From an uncultured Clostridia bacterium (lineage in GTDB: Bacteria > Bacillota > Clostridia > Oscillospirales > Acutalibacteraceae): a stretch of 49,217 bases of DNA. Within the stretch, counting starts at the first letter, position 1, and the number at the start of each line of letters is the position of its first letter. The notes under the pieces are model-generated. The model was not told the origin of the DNA. It saw only the letters and a program-made list of their open reading frames with translations, and did not search any database. Of the stretch, positions 1 to 6,393 are shown piece by piece. The stretch is from contig CAMFSU010000014.1 of the NCBI GenBank assembly GCA_945983355.1, forward strand, positions 1-49,217, written 5' to 3'. The translations under genes were made by a program, and so were the position numbers.

Positions 1-19
1 TTTCAAAAATTCTCCTTTT

Positions 20-334
20 TTATTTTGTAGTGTCACTTTTGGAAGATTTGCTTTCTTCCTGTTTTGCTCTGCGCCGTTCCAGCTTTTGATGTGCCGAAAT
101 GGCTTGATTTTTGGATTTGGTTGCCGACTTTTTGCGCTTTGCCGATTTTGGGGCAATCGGTCTCGGCTCTTTCAGTCCTGCCGCCTCCAAAGCTCTTGGC
201 CAAGGTCCTAAGAAGGCTTTGATTCGTGACCGAGTCGGTTCATCAAAATCATCCTTACGTGGCAGTCTTCCGAGTTCCTTGTGCTTCTCTCTTAAAAGTT
301 CTTCCGCCCAGGACTTTTTCTCATCTTGTGTCAC
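20..334 (-). CDS. Small basic protein with HNH-repeat-like domain
   Basis: A 104-residue protein. Residues about 20-54 (LGRLPRKDDFD, then FLGPWPRALEAAGL) match the pattern of the 'homing endonuclease associated repeat' (HNH_repeat), a small DNA-binding helical module. No HNH catalytic motif is present. The C-terminal half is very rich in Lys, Ser and Arg and is probably disordered and nucleic-acid binding. The start is a GTG with GGAGGG 7 nt upstream. The gene lies downstream of a cobalamin riboswitch and its terminator on the same strand, so it should be B12-controlled. After its stop, a GGAG followed by TTG at position 6 suggests that another gene continues off the left edge, which may be the true riboswitch target. 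The function is unknown; the domain call is by pattern only. Confidence 0.7.
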   Translation of the reverse strand: MTQDEKKSWAEELLREKHKELGRLPRKDDFDEPTRSRIKAFLGPWPRALEAAGLKEPRPIAPKSAKRKKSATKSKNQAISAHQKLERRRAKQEESKSSKSDTTK

Positions 335-438
335 TTATCAACCCTCCTTTACAAATAAAAAATACCCTTTCAACCAAATAGGTCAAAAGAGTACAACAGA
401 TTTAAAACACGGCATAGCGAAGAAAGGCTTTGGCTCTA

Positions 439-498
439 CAAAAATAAAAAAGAATGCAAACCCAAAGCCGCAATGCGGCGATAAATCGGTTGCACTCT
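439..498 (-). terminator. Rho-independent terminator, expression platform of the riboswitch
   Basis: On the minus strand AGAGTGCAACC pairs with GGTTTGCATTCT (one bulge). The stem encloses an inner GCCGC-ATT-GCGGC hairpin and is followed at once by a U-rich tract. It lies about 30 nt past the aptamer and before the downstream start codon, which is the layout of a transcription-terminating riboswitch. Confidence 0.75.
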
Positions 499-527
499 TC
501 TCACCAAAGTTGTGTTGAACCTAAAAA

Positions 528-726
528 GACACGGCAGGTCTCCTGACTTATGATGCGGCAATATAAATTGCCAAGAAACGATCCTTCTCAAAGTGCCGGC
601 ATTGCTACCCAACACTTCAATGGATTTAGTGTTTCCATTCAGTCAAATACAGTAATGGCGGTTGTTCCGGATTCGAACCGGATTCCCTTTTTCATTTACT
701 CAGCTAACAACTTTTCAAACCGTATC
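528..726 (-). ncRNA. Cobalamin riboswitch aptamer
   Basis: On the minus strand the conserved 3' element AAGTCAGGAGACCTGCC is present (549-533). So are a B12-box-like segment (AATCCGGAACAACCGCC followed by ATTACTGTA) and a GGGAATCCGG segment. The ends pair as P1: GATACGG (726-720) with CCGTGTC (534-528). This matches the cobalamin riboswitch class. Ligand binding is expected to favour the terminator at 439-498 and switch off the downstream gene or genes. Confidence 0.9.
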
Positions 727-753
727 TTCTTATATCGATATTTTATTTTAATA

Positions 754-782
754 ATTATATCACAGATAAGAATATTTTTCAA
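754..782 (-). promoter_or_regulatory. Sigma-A promoter of the riboswitch transcript
   Basis: Minus strand TTGAAA (782-777), 17-nt spacer, TATAAT (759-754). The predicted start near 747 lies just before the P1 stem of the aptamer. Confidence 0.8.
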
Positions 783-813
783 TATGTAAATTTCAACATT
801 TTTTGAACAAAAA

Positions 814-1485
814 TCATTCCACCCGATACTTCATACACGGTCTGCCGCCGGTTTCGTAATTCATTTCACCGACCACTTTTCCCGATTCGGCAAGATAGTT
901 CATATATCTGCGCACGGTTACGCCCGTAAGATTTACCTTTTCGGCAATTTCATCACCGGTAAACCACGTGTTTTTATTGGTTTTCAGATATTCCATAATA
1001 AGCTCAAGCGTCTTTTCCTGAATACCTTTCGGGAAAAGGTCGTCGCTCTTTTTACGTGAATTGTCGATAATATGGTCAATGCTTTTCTGACTCAGCGTAT
1101 CAATATCTTTAAGCGCATTGTTTTGGGCAATATATTTTTCAAGTGCCATTTGGAAACGGTCAAAGGTAAAGGGCTTTACGAGATAATCCACAATACCAAG
1201 GTGCAACGCTTCTTCTAAAGACTCACGCTCGTTTGCCGCCGTTACCATAATGGCATCTACGGCAATTTGCTTGTTGCGGATTTGTCTGAGTGTTTCAAAA
1301 CCGTCCATTTTTGGCATAAACACATCCAAAATCAAGAGATCTACCGTGTTATTTTCAAGGAATTCGAGAGCACTCAAACCGTCACTACAATTGCCGACGA
1401 TTTCAAAATTTTTGTTTCGTTTTATATATTGTTCGTTTATCATGGCGACCATTGGGTCGTCTTCCACAATCAAAACCTTATACAT
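814..1485 (-). CDS. CitB/DcuR-type response regulator
   Basis: A 223-residue cytoplasmic transcription factor. The N-terminal receiver (about 3-120) has the acidic pocket VEDD (Asp9/10), phospho-acceptor Asp54 in LLILDVFMP and Lys104 in VKPF. The C-terminal part (about 165-223) is the winged-helix seen in CitT/DpiA/DcuR regulators (TGDEIAEKVNLTGVTVRRYM). The start codon overlaps the end of the upstream kinase gene by 8 nt, so the two are translationally coupled. Family members activate uptake or fermentation genes for di- and tricarboxylates. Here the nearest candidate target is the divergent transporter gene at 3317. The ligand is unknown. Confidence 0.88.
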   Translation of the reverse strand: MYKVLIVEDDPMVAMINEQYIKRNKNFEIVGNCSDGLSALEFLENNTVDLLILDVFMPKMDGFETLRQIRNKQIAVDAIMVTAANERESLEEALHLGIVDYLVKPFTFDRFQMALEKYIAQNNALKDIDTLSQKSIDHIIDNSRKKSDDLFPKGIQEKTLELIMEYLKTNKNTWFTGDEIAEKVNLTGVTVRRYMNYLAESGKVVGEMNYETGGRPCMKYRVE

Positions 1486-3103
1486 TGACCTTCTCCTTTA
1501 CAAAACTTACCGAGAAAGAACTTCCCACGCCTTCCTGAGACTCTACCGTGATTTTACCGCCGAAATTTTCAACCATTGCTTTTACTTGATATAGTCCCGT
1601 GCCTCTGCCTTCGCCTTTGGTAGAAAATCCGTTTTCAAAGATAAGTTCCAAATTGCTCGACTTGATACCGCTGCCCGTATCGTCAACGGTAATCAACACG
1701 GCACCGGGTTTTGAGTAAATTCCAAACATCAGCTCTTTATGGTCTTTGTAGTCAGAACCTTCATTCATCGCATCGAAGGCATTATCAAGTAGGTTGCCGA
1801 TAACGGTTATCAGCATTTCGGAAGGAAGATTCATATCTGCTGTAGAATAATAACATCCTTCACGCAGTACAAAATTAATATTGAGTTCGGAGGCTCTTGC
1901 AATTTTTCCGATGAGGAGTGCCGCAACAGCAGGTTCGCTGACAGCGTTCATAACCTTACTGATATTTTCACGTTGTACTATTGTGATATTTTGGATGTAC
2001 GAGCTTGCATCATCATACATCCCCATTTGTATCAAACCAAGAATAACGTGTAGCTTATTTGTGAAATCATGATTGTTTGCTCTCATAGAGTCCACAAGAT
2101 ACCGTGTTCCTGAAAGTTCTTCCATTAGTTTTGTATATTCGGCTCGGTTATGAAGAATAGCAACCGTTCCCACAGTCATTCCATCTTCTTTAATCGGTAC
2201 ACAGTCAAGAATAATGTCTGCCTTTGCAAGATTGATATTCCTTTCCTTGTCGCCGCTTTTTATGTTACGGGAAAGAATATCATCACCAATAACATCCACA
2301 CTTTGTCCAACAATGTTAATCAGCGGACGATCGAAAATCATACGGATTGCGGATTCATTGGCAAACTGTATGACGCCGTTTGTATCAAAAGCGATGATAC
2401 CTTCCGCCAAGGTTTCAAGGATATTGTCACGCATTTTATACATCGCCGTGAATACATCAGGTTCGTATCCCATAAGACTCTTTTTAACTTTTCCCGAAAG
2501 TTCTCCCGCAATGATCAGTTCAATTAAAATCGCAACCACGGTAATAAGGAGAAAGATGAATAGCATCTGCACCGTTTCGGCTTTTATATTCTTCGTCAGC
2601 ATAATCGCCATTACAACACCGACGTATTCTCCGTCCTCGTCATATACGGCAGCATAAGCACGGCGCTGACTACCTGAAGGGCCGGTTTCGTCTACCGCAT
2701 AGTAGCCGTCCGTATTGCTTTTGAAGTCGGGCATATTACCGTCATATCTTGTTCCGATCAAAGTGTGGTTGGAGTGATACATACGAACGCCGTCTTTGTT
2801 TACAACGGAGATAACGTCAATATCGTCAAGAGTATCCTTCAAGGTATCAAGATATTCAACGATAACAGTCTCTTCTTCGATGCTCTTACCCGTCATCATT
2901 GGAGAATTAGCAATCGCTTCGGCTACGTTTTGTAGATTTTGGTCACGCTTCTCCGTTTCAAAATGAATATTGATAAGCGTTCCCGCAACACCTAAAATCA
3001 GTGCCAATGAAATAATCAAAATGAGCTGTGTGCGAAAGAACAATTTTTGAATACCGCTGAGCGATATTCTTGGTTTATCAGCCGTTTCTTTTCCTGCTTT
3101 CAT
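1478..3103 (-). CDS. CitA/DcuS-type membrane sensor histidine kinase
   Basis: 541 residues. The order is: cytoplasmic start; TM1 about 23-45; extracellular sensor of about 130 residues, the CitA/DcuS-like single-Cache position; TM2 about 178-200; PAS about 230-320; dimerisation helix with phospho-acceptor His in ANNHDFTNKLHVILGL (about residue 342); HATPase with N box GNLLDNAFDAM, G1 DDTGSGI and G2 GRGTGLYQV. This is the standard kinase of the citrate/C4-dicarboxylate sensing family and phosphorylates the overlapping response regulator. The ATG has only a weak GGAAAAGG upstream. All kinase motifs are intact. The signal is not predictable from sequence. Confidence 0.9.
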   Translation of the reverse strand: MKAGKETADKPRISLSGIQKLFFRTQLILIISLALILGVAGTLINIHFETEKRDQNLQNVAEAIANSPMMTGKSIEEETVIVEYLDTLKDTLDDIDVISVVNKDGVRMYHSNHTLIGTRYDGNMPDFKSNTDGYYAVDETGPSGSQRRAYAAVYDEDGEYVGVVMAIMLTKNIKAETVQMLFIFLLITVVAILIELIIAGELSGKVKKSLMGYEPDVFTAMYKMRDNILETLAEGIIAFDTNGVIQFANESAIRMIFDRPLINIVGQSVDVIGDDILSRNIKSGDKERNINLAKADIILDCVPIKEDGMTVGTVAILHNRAEYTKLMEELSGTRYLVDSMRANNHDFTNKLHVILGLIQMGMYDDASSYIQNITIVQRENISKVMNAVSEPAVAALLIGKIARASELNINFVLREGCYYSTADMNLPSEMLITVIGNLLDNAFDAMNEGSDYKDHKELMFGIYSKPGAVLITVDDTGSGIKSSNLELIFENGFSTKGEGRGTGLYQVKAMVENFGGKITVESQEGVGSSFSVSFVKEKVNV

Positions 3104-3142
3104 ACCTTTTCCATCCCTGATATCAATCCCTGAGTTTGAATC

Positions 3143-3171
3143 ATTTTATCACACTTTAATGAATTTTTCAA
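3143..3171 (-). promoter_or_regulatory. Promoter of the two-component operon
   Basis: Minus strand TTGAAA (3171-3166), 17 nt, TAAAAT (3148-3143), reading toward the kinase start at 3103. Confidence 0.7.
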
Positions 3172-3180
3172 TTTCCGAAC

Positions 3181-3202
3181 CTTTCAAAAGGACTTTTGAA
3201 AG
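3181..3202. promoter_or_regulatory. Perfect palindrome, candidate operator
   Basis: CTTTCAAAAG-GA-CTTTTGAAAG is a perfect 10-bp inverted repeat with a 2-bp centre. It sits between the divergent promoters of the two-component system and the SemiSWEET-like gene, about 50 bp upstream of the latter's -35. There is no T-tract on either side that would make it a terminator. It is a candidate binding site for the response regulator (inference). Confidence 0.55.
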
Positions 3203-3251
3203 TAAAAAAAGTGAGTAAAAACGACTGTTTATGTATCTATTTTTCAAAAAA

Positions 3252-3280
3252 TTGTCTTTTGTAGGCGGCGGTGCTATTCT
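3252..3280 (+). promoter_or_regulatory. Promoter of the SemiSWEET/SGNH pair
   Basis: TTGTCT (3252-3257), 17 nt, TATTCT (3275-3280). The imperfect boxes suggest dependence on an activator. Confidence 0.6.
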
Positions 3281-3316
3281 ATCTGCGAAGTCCAACCAAT
3301 GCAAAGGAGAATGATT

Positions 3317-3604
3317 ATGGGATCAATTTTGGAGACAGTTATGCTTGTGTGCTTCGGCTTTTCTTGGCCGCTAAACGTTATTAAAGCATATAGAGCAAAA
3401 ACCGCAAAAGGAACGAGCCTGCCGTTTATTTTGCTTATTATCACCGGTTACATAGCAGGCATTTCCGCAAAGCTTATTTCGGGGCAGATCAATTATGTGC
3501 TGATTGCTTACATTTTGAACTTGGCAATCGTGTCCTTAAATGTAATCGTATATTTCCGCAACGTTTCCCTTGATAAAAAGCGTTTGCAAGAAACGGAGGC
3601 ATAA
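3317..3604 (+). CDS. SemiSWEET / PQ-loop family small transporter
   Basis: A 95-residue membrane protein with three hydrophobic segments (about 3-20, 36-54, 60-80). The signature PLNVIKAYRAKTAKGTSLPF resembles the PQ-loop segment of bacterial SemiSWEETs, with PL in place of PQ. SemiSWEETs are three-helix units that dimerise to move sugars. The start at 3317 is chosen because AAGGAG lies 7 nt upstream; the in-frame ATG at 3311 and the one at 3299 sit on or before that site. It is followed after 2 nt by the SGNH-like gene and is divergent from a CitA-type sensor pair. The substrate is unknown. Confidence 0.75.
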   Translation: MGSILETVMLVCFGFSWPLNVIKAYRAKTAKGTSLPFILLIITGYIAGISAKLISGQINYVLIAYILNLAIVSLNVIVYFRNVSLDKKRLQETEA

Positions 3605-3606
3605 CA

Positions 3607-4194
3607 ATGAGAGAAGCAGAAATTAAAAGCTACGAAAAACTTAACGAACTTGCCGAACAAGGCGGTATTGTCATCTTCGGTAGCGGTGCTGACAAGGATA
3701 TTCCCACAGGTGAAATCCGTCAGGCTTTTGCTGTAGAATCAAAGATTTATAACCGTAGTTTTGAAAACCTTTCCGTCACCGAGGCCGTAAGTATATATAA
3801 AAAAGTTATTGCCCCTCTTGCACCCGAAACTGTAATGATACATATCGGTGAGGCAGATCTTGGTATATTCGCAGAGAAACCTACCGAGTTTGATAATAAG
3901 TATCTTGAACTGATCAAGGTTATTAAGGCTCAAAATAAAAAATGCAGCATTGCAGTCGTATCCTTGAAGAATTACGACAGCGATCCTAAAATTGCCGAGA
4001 TGAATAAGCACCTGAAATACGTTGCCGACTCCGAAAAATGTGAGTATGGCGATATTTCCGCAAAGAAGGTTTGGAATCCAAAGGCATCTATGGATGCTGC
4101 ATCTTTCGTGTATTCCATCGGTTTTGTTCATCCACTCAAAAATAAACGTCCTTTATATGACCTTGTAAAAATGCTGTTTTGCTACGAAGCATAA
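3607..4194 (+). CDS. SGNH/GDSL-hydrolase-like protein with altered catalytic blocks
   Basis: 195 residues with the Rossmann-like order of SGNH hydrolases. Block I appears as IVIFGSGAD in place of GDS. Then come NRSFENLSVTEAVSIYKKVI, HIGEADLG at the GxND position, and VHPLKNKRPL near the C-terminus at the DxxH position. The usual Asn of block III is replaced, so activity is uncertain. No signal peptide is seen, so it should be cytoplasmic. The gene starts 2 nt after the SemiSWEET gene and is surely co-transcribed. It could be a non-catalytic partner or an esterase acting on the imported compound (inference). Confidence 0.6.
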   Translation: MREAEIKSYEKLNELAEQGGIVIFGSGADKDIPTGEIRQAFAVESKIYNRSFENLSVTEAVSIYKKVIAPLAPETVMIHIGEADLGIFAEKPTEFDNKYLELIKVIKAQNKKCSIAVVSLKNYDSDPKIAEMNKHLKYVADSEKCEYGDISAKKVWNPKASMDAASFVYSIGFVHPLKNKRPLYDLVKMLFCYEA

Positions 4195-4199
4195 AAAAC

Positions 4200-4235
4200 G
4201 CGACGGCAGGGAGATTTATTTCTCTCTGTCGCCGC
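4200..4235. terminator. Bidirectional terminator
   Basis: Imperfect 15-bp stem (GCGACGGCAGGGAGA against TCTCTCTGTCGCCGC). It is followed by TTTCGTTT on the plus strand and by a run of six T on the minus strand. It ends both the SGNH gene and the convergent TnpV cassette. Confidence 0.75.
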
Positions 4236-4241
4236 TTTCGT

Positions 4242-4619
4242 TTAATTATAGATTATATCGTGATTAACAATCTCTGTGGCTCTGCTACGGATGTTATTCA
4301 TCTGAGCAACCCACTCCATTTGATTATCAACTTTAAGTTGTTCGGTTACGCCCTCACGCTCTGCTATCTGCTTTACGAGCCGAGAAAACATATCCTCCGC
4401 CTGCTTGTCTATGTCTGCAAGGTATTCATTCAGCTTGCCGCTTGTCAGCAGATTAAGATACAACACTTTGCGGTTTTGCTTAATGTACCGCAAATGGCGC
4501 TGTCCCCATACTCCGATAGGCTGTTGTTCTTCCTCCGGCAACTTCAAGCAGGGAATGTAATAGTCGCCTTGCAGTTCGTACCAAAGACCGTTCTTTTCAT
4601 CATAAATAACCTTTTCCAT
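4242..4619 (-). CDS. TnpV-like transposon-associated protein
   Basis: 125 residues, recognised as the TnpV family found in clostridial and other Firmicutes mobile elements (GLWYELQGDYYIPCL near the N-terminus, then GVWGQRHLRYIKQNRK). The C-terminal half is helical and charged. No catalytic motif is known, and a role in transposition has never been clear to me. It is the last gene of a three-gene minus-strand cassette placed between core genes, with 2 nt between its start and the next upstream gene. No transposase or recombinase accompanies it here. Confidence 0.8.
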   Translation of the reverse strand: MEKVIYDEKNGLWYELQGDYYIPCLKLPEEEQQPIGVWGQRHLRYIKQNRKVLYLNLLTSGKLNEYLADIDKQAEDMFSRLVKQIAEREGVTEQLKVDNQMEWVAQMNNIRSRATEIVNHDIIYN

Positions 4620-4621
4620 AA

Positions 4622-4807
4622 TTACGCCTCCTTGTAGATTACCTTGAATTTCTTTTGTTTTGCATCAATGATTTTTAGCAGAACCTCGTCCACAGCATCG
4701 GTGTGCTTGCCGTTGGCGATCAAACTGTTCCGCATTTCGTTCAAGCAGTTCACAACTACCCGCCGTTCAAAATCGTCAAGTGCTATGTAATACTTCTTAT
4801 CTCGCAT
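4622..4807 (-). CDS. Small conserved mobile-element protein
   Basis: 61 residues (ALDDFERRVVVNCLNEMRNS core). It is helical and charged, of a kind commonly seen next to TnpV in Firmicutes; function unknown. The frame stays open up to 4939, but the ATG at 4807 has a clear AAAGGAG upstream, so the short form is chosen. It sits 5 nt after the DUF6809 gene and 2 nt before the TnpV gene. Confidence 0.65.
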   Translation of the reverse strand: MRDKKYYIALDDFERRVVVNCLNEMRNSLIANGKHTDAVDEVLLKIIDAKQKKFKVIYKEA

Positions 4808-4812
4808 ATCGG

Positions 4813-5112
4813 TCACTCCTTTAGCAAGTCTTGAAACGGGGTATCGGTTGCAACAAAGGTATCGTATGTAAAGTTTGCTCCCAAGCGAAAACCTATCATA
4901 AAACTGTCGAGATTGGATTCGCCGTTTACCACGCTCCACGCATTTACAAAGTCAAGAAACTTTTTCTTGTTTTCGCCGGAAAGCCGTTCAGTCAGAAAGT
5001 CCTCATTGAGCATCAAAACCTCCATTTGTTTCTGCACAGCTTTGTTCTGCTTAGTGCTTCGTGCCTGTGGATCGATGTTGCCGTAATAAAATTCTTCTAT
5101 AAATTTGCCCAT
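4813..5112 (-). CDS. DUF6809-like mobile-element protein
   Basis: 99 residues. The N-terminus EFYYGNIDPQAR and the C-terminal FMIGFRLGANF match my recollection of the DUF6809 family, found repeatedly beside TnpV. It is predicted to be a small helical protein of unknown function. AAAGGAGGT lies 7 nt before the ATG. It is the first gene of the cassette, preceded by a structured leader with a terminator. Confidence 0.7.
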   Translation of the reverse strand: MGKFIEEFYYGNIDPQARSTKQNKAVQKQMEVLMLNEDFLTERLSGENKKKFLDFVNAWSVVNGESNLDSFMIGFRLGANFTYDTFVATDTPFQDLLKE

Positions 5113-5152
5113 ATTGTTACCTCCTTTGATTTTCTACCATAATTGTACTCAA

Positions 5153-5282
5153 AGGCGGTTAGATAGTCGAATGTACCGCCATAAATAGAAAAAGGCCAAG
5201 AAAAAAGAGAGAAGCCTAAACTTCTCTCAATTCTCTTGCCCTGCAATGCTCGTACCTTTAAGTTATTGTCCTTAAGGGTACG
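5153..5282 (-). other. Structured leader of the TnpV cassette with an internal terminator
   Basis: Read on the minus strand, three hairpins follow one another. The first is CGTACCCTTAAG...CTTAAAGGTACG (5282-5251). The second is GAGAGAAG-TTTAGG-CTTCTCTC followed by six T (5228-5201), a good rho-independent terminator. The third is GGCGGT...ACCGCC (5179-5153). Together they look like an attenuator or a small terminated RNA upstream of the cassette. A 63-codon frame crosses it, but the hairpins and lack of a ribosome site argue against coding. Confidence 0.5.
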
Positions 5283-5315
5283 ATGCATTCGGAAGTGCTT
5301 TTTTATTTTGGTGCA

Positions 5316-5376
5316 ATGAAGCGCACCTTACAGTGCATGAAGAATAAAGTCACCTTTGGCTATGAAGTATGCCTGC
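5316..5376. repeat. Short degenerate palindrome array with ATGAAG spacers
   Basis: ATGAAG occurs at 5316, 5337 and 5362. Between and after the copies lie short imperfect palindromes (GCAC-CTTACA-GTGC; TATGCC-TGC-GGTATA). The architecture is like the GCGATAT array at the right edge of the window. The rest of 5283-5388 shows no gene. Confidence 0.45.
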
Positions 5377-5379
5377 GGT

Positions 5380-5417
5380 ATAAAATAAACAAGGCAATCG
5401 GATTTTCCGATTGCCTT
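5380..5417 (-). terminator. Terminator of fba
   Basis: Perfect stem AAGGCAATCGGA/TCCGATTGCCTT with a short A/T loop. It is followed on the minus strand by TTGTTTATTTT, 18 nt after the fba stop. Confidence 0.85.
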
Positions 5418-5434
5418 TAATTTTTAATGCTTTA

Positions 5435-6298
5435 TTATGCCTTGTTAACAGAACCGAAAAGTTCCATCTTTTCTTTAACGGTTGCTTTAATTGCTTCAAA
5501 GCCGGGAGCCAAAAGCTTTCTTGGGTCAAAGCCCTTGCCGCTTAAATCCTTACCTGCTTCAACATATTCGCGGGTTGCAGCAGCAAAAGCAAGCTGACAT
5601 TCGGTGTTTACATTGATTTTTGAAACGCCGAGTGAAATTGCCTTTTGAATCATATCAGCGGGGATGCCTGTACCACCGTGTAAAACGAGGGGCATATCGC
5701 CTGTTAATTGTTGGATAGCATCCAATGTATCAAAGCTTAAACCTGCCCAATTTTCAGGGTATTTACCGTGGATGTTACCAATACCTGCTGCAAGCATTGT
5801 GATGCCTAAATCAGCAATCATTTTGCATTCATTGGGGTCAGCACATTCGCCTGCACCAACAACGCCGTCTTCTTCGCCACCGATAGAGCCAACTTCAGCT
5901 TCAAGTGAAAGACCGAGTTCGTCACAAATAGCAACAAGCTCCTTAGTTTTTGCAATGTTTTCTTCGATGGGGTAGTGTGAACCGTCAAACATAACGGATG
6001 AGAAGCCTGCATCTATACATTTTTTGGCGCCTTCATAGCTGCCGTGGTCAAGGTGAAGTGCAACAGGAACGGTGATGTTTAATTCTTCAAGCATACCGTT
6101 AACCATACCAACGATGGTTTTGTATCCGCACATATATTTGCCGGCGCCTTCAGAAACGCCCAAAATAACGGGAGAGTTAAGCTCCTGTGCGGTTAAAAGA
6201 ATGGCCTTTGTCCATTCAAGGTTGTTGATGTTGAATTGACCGACTGCATATTTGCCGGCTTTTGCTTTTTGAAGCATATCTTTTGCAGATACTAACAT
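5435..6298 (-). CDS. fba: Fructose-bisphosphate aldolase, class II
   Basis: 287 residues. This is a zinc-dependent aldolase of glycolysis/gluconeogenesis that cleaves fructose-1,6-bisphosphate to DHAP and glyceraldehyde-3-phosphate. LHLDHGSYEG gives the catalytic Asp84 and a zinc His85. Further conserved blocks are MFDGSHYP, GNIHGKYP (zinc His), VLHGGTGIP and INVNTE (phosphate and substrate loop). The start at 6298 is chosen because GGAGGA lies 8 nt upstream; a longer TTG-initiated frame would place the ribosome site inside the gene. It is monocistronic, with its own promoter and terminator. A tagatose-bisphosphate aldolase is a weaker alternative. Confidence 0.93.
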   Translation of the reverse strand: MLVSAKDMLQKAKAGKYAVGQFNINNLEWTKAILLTAQELNSPVILGVSEGAGKYMCGYKTIVGMVNGMLEELNITVPVALHLDHGSYEGAKKCIDAGFSSVMFDGSHYPIEENIAKTKELVAICDELGLSLEAEVGSIGGEEDGVVGAGECADPNECKMIADLGITMLAAGIGNIHGKYPENWAGLSFDTLDAIQQLTGDMPLVLHGGTGIPADMIQKAISLGVSKINVNTECQLAFAAATREYVEAGKDLSGKGFDPRKLLAPGFEAIKATVKEKMELFGSVNKA

Positions 6299-6333
6299 TT
6301 GAAATTCCTCCAATAAATATTTTTATCCTTATT

Positions 6334-6362
6334 ATTGTATACTAAAAGCCCGTTAAAATCAA
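6334..6362 (-). promoter_or_regulatory. fba promoter nested in the upstream terminator
   Basis: Minus strand TTGATT (6362-6357), 17 nt, TACAAT (6339-6334). The -35 box lies in the loop of the preceding terminator hairpin. Confidence 0.65.
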
Positions 6363-6382
6363 GCAAATTTTAACGGACTTTT
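6344..6382 (-). terminator. Terminator of the E2-like gene
   Basis: Stem AAAAGTCCGTTAAAAT / ATTTTAACGGGCTTTT with a 7-nt loop and T-rich arm, 12 nt past the stop of the 6394-7236 gene. Confidence 0.75.
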
Positions 6383-6393
6383 GTGTATTTTAA

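Noticed and set aside
111-518. Plus-strand 135-residue protein
   Set aside because: It is the reverse complement of the HNH-repeat gene and the riboswitch terminator.
5097-5288. 63-residue gene upstream of the DUF6809 gene
   Set aside because: It spans a terminator and two other hairpins, overlaps the next gene's start and has no ribosome site. It is better explained as a structured leader.
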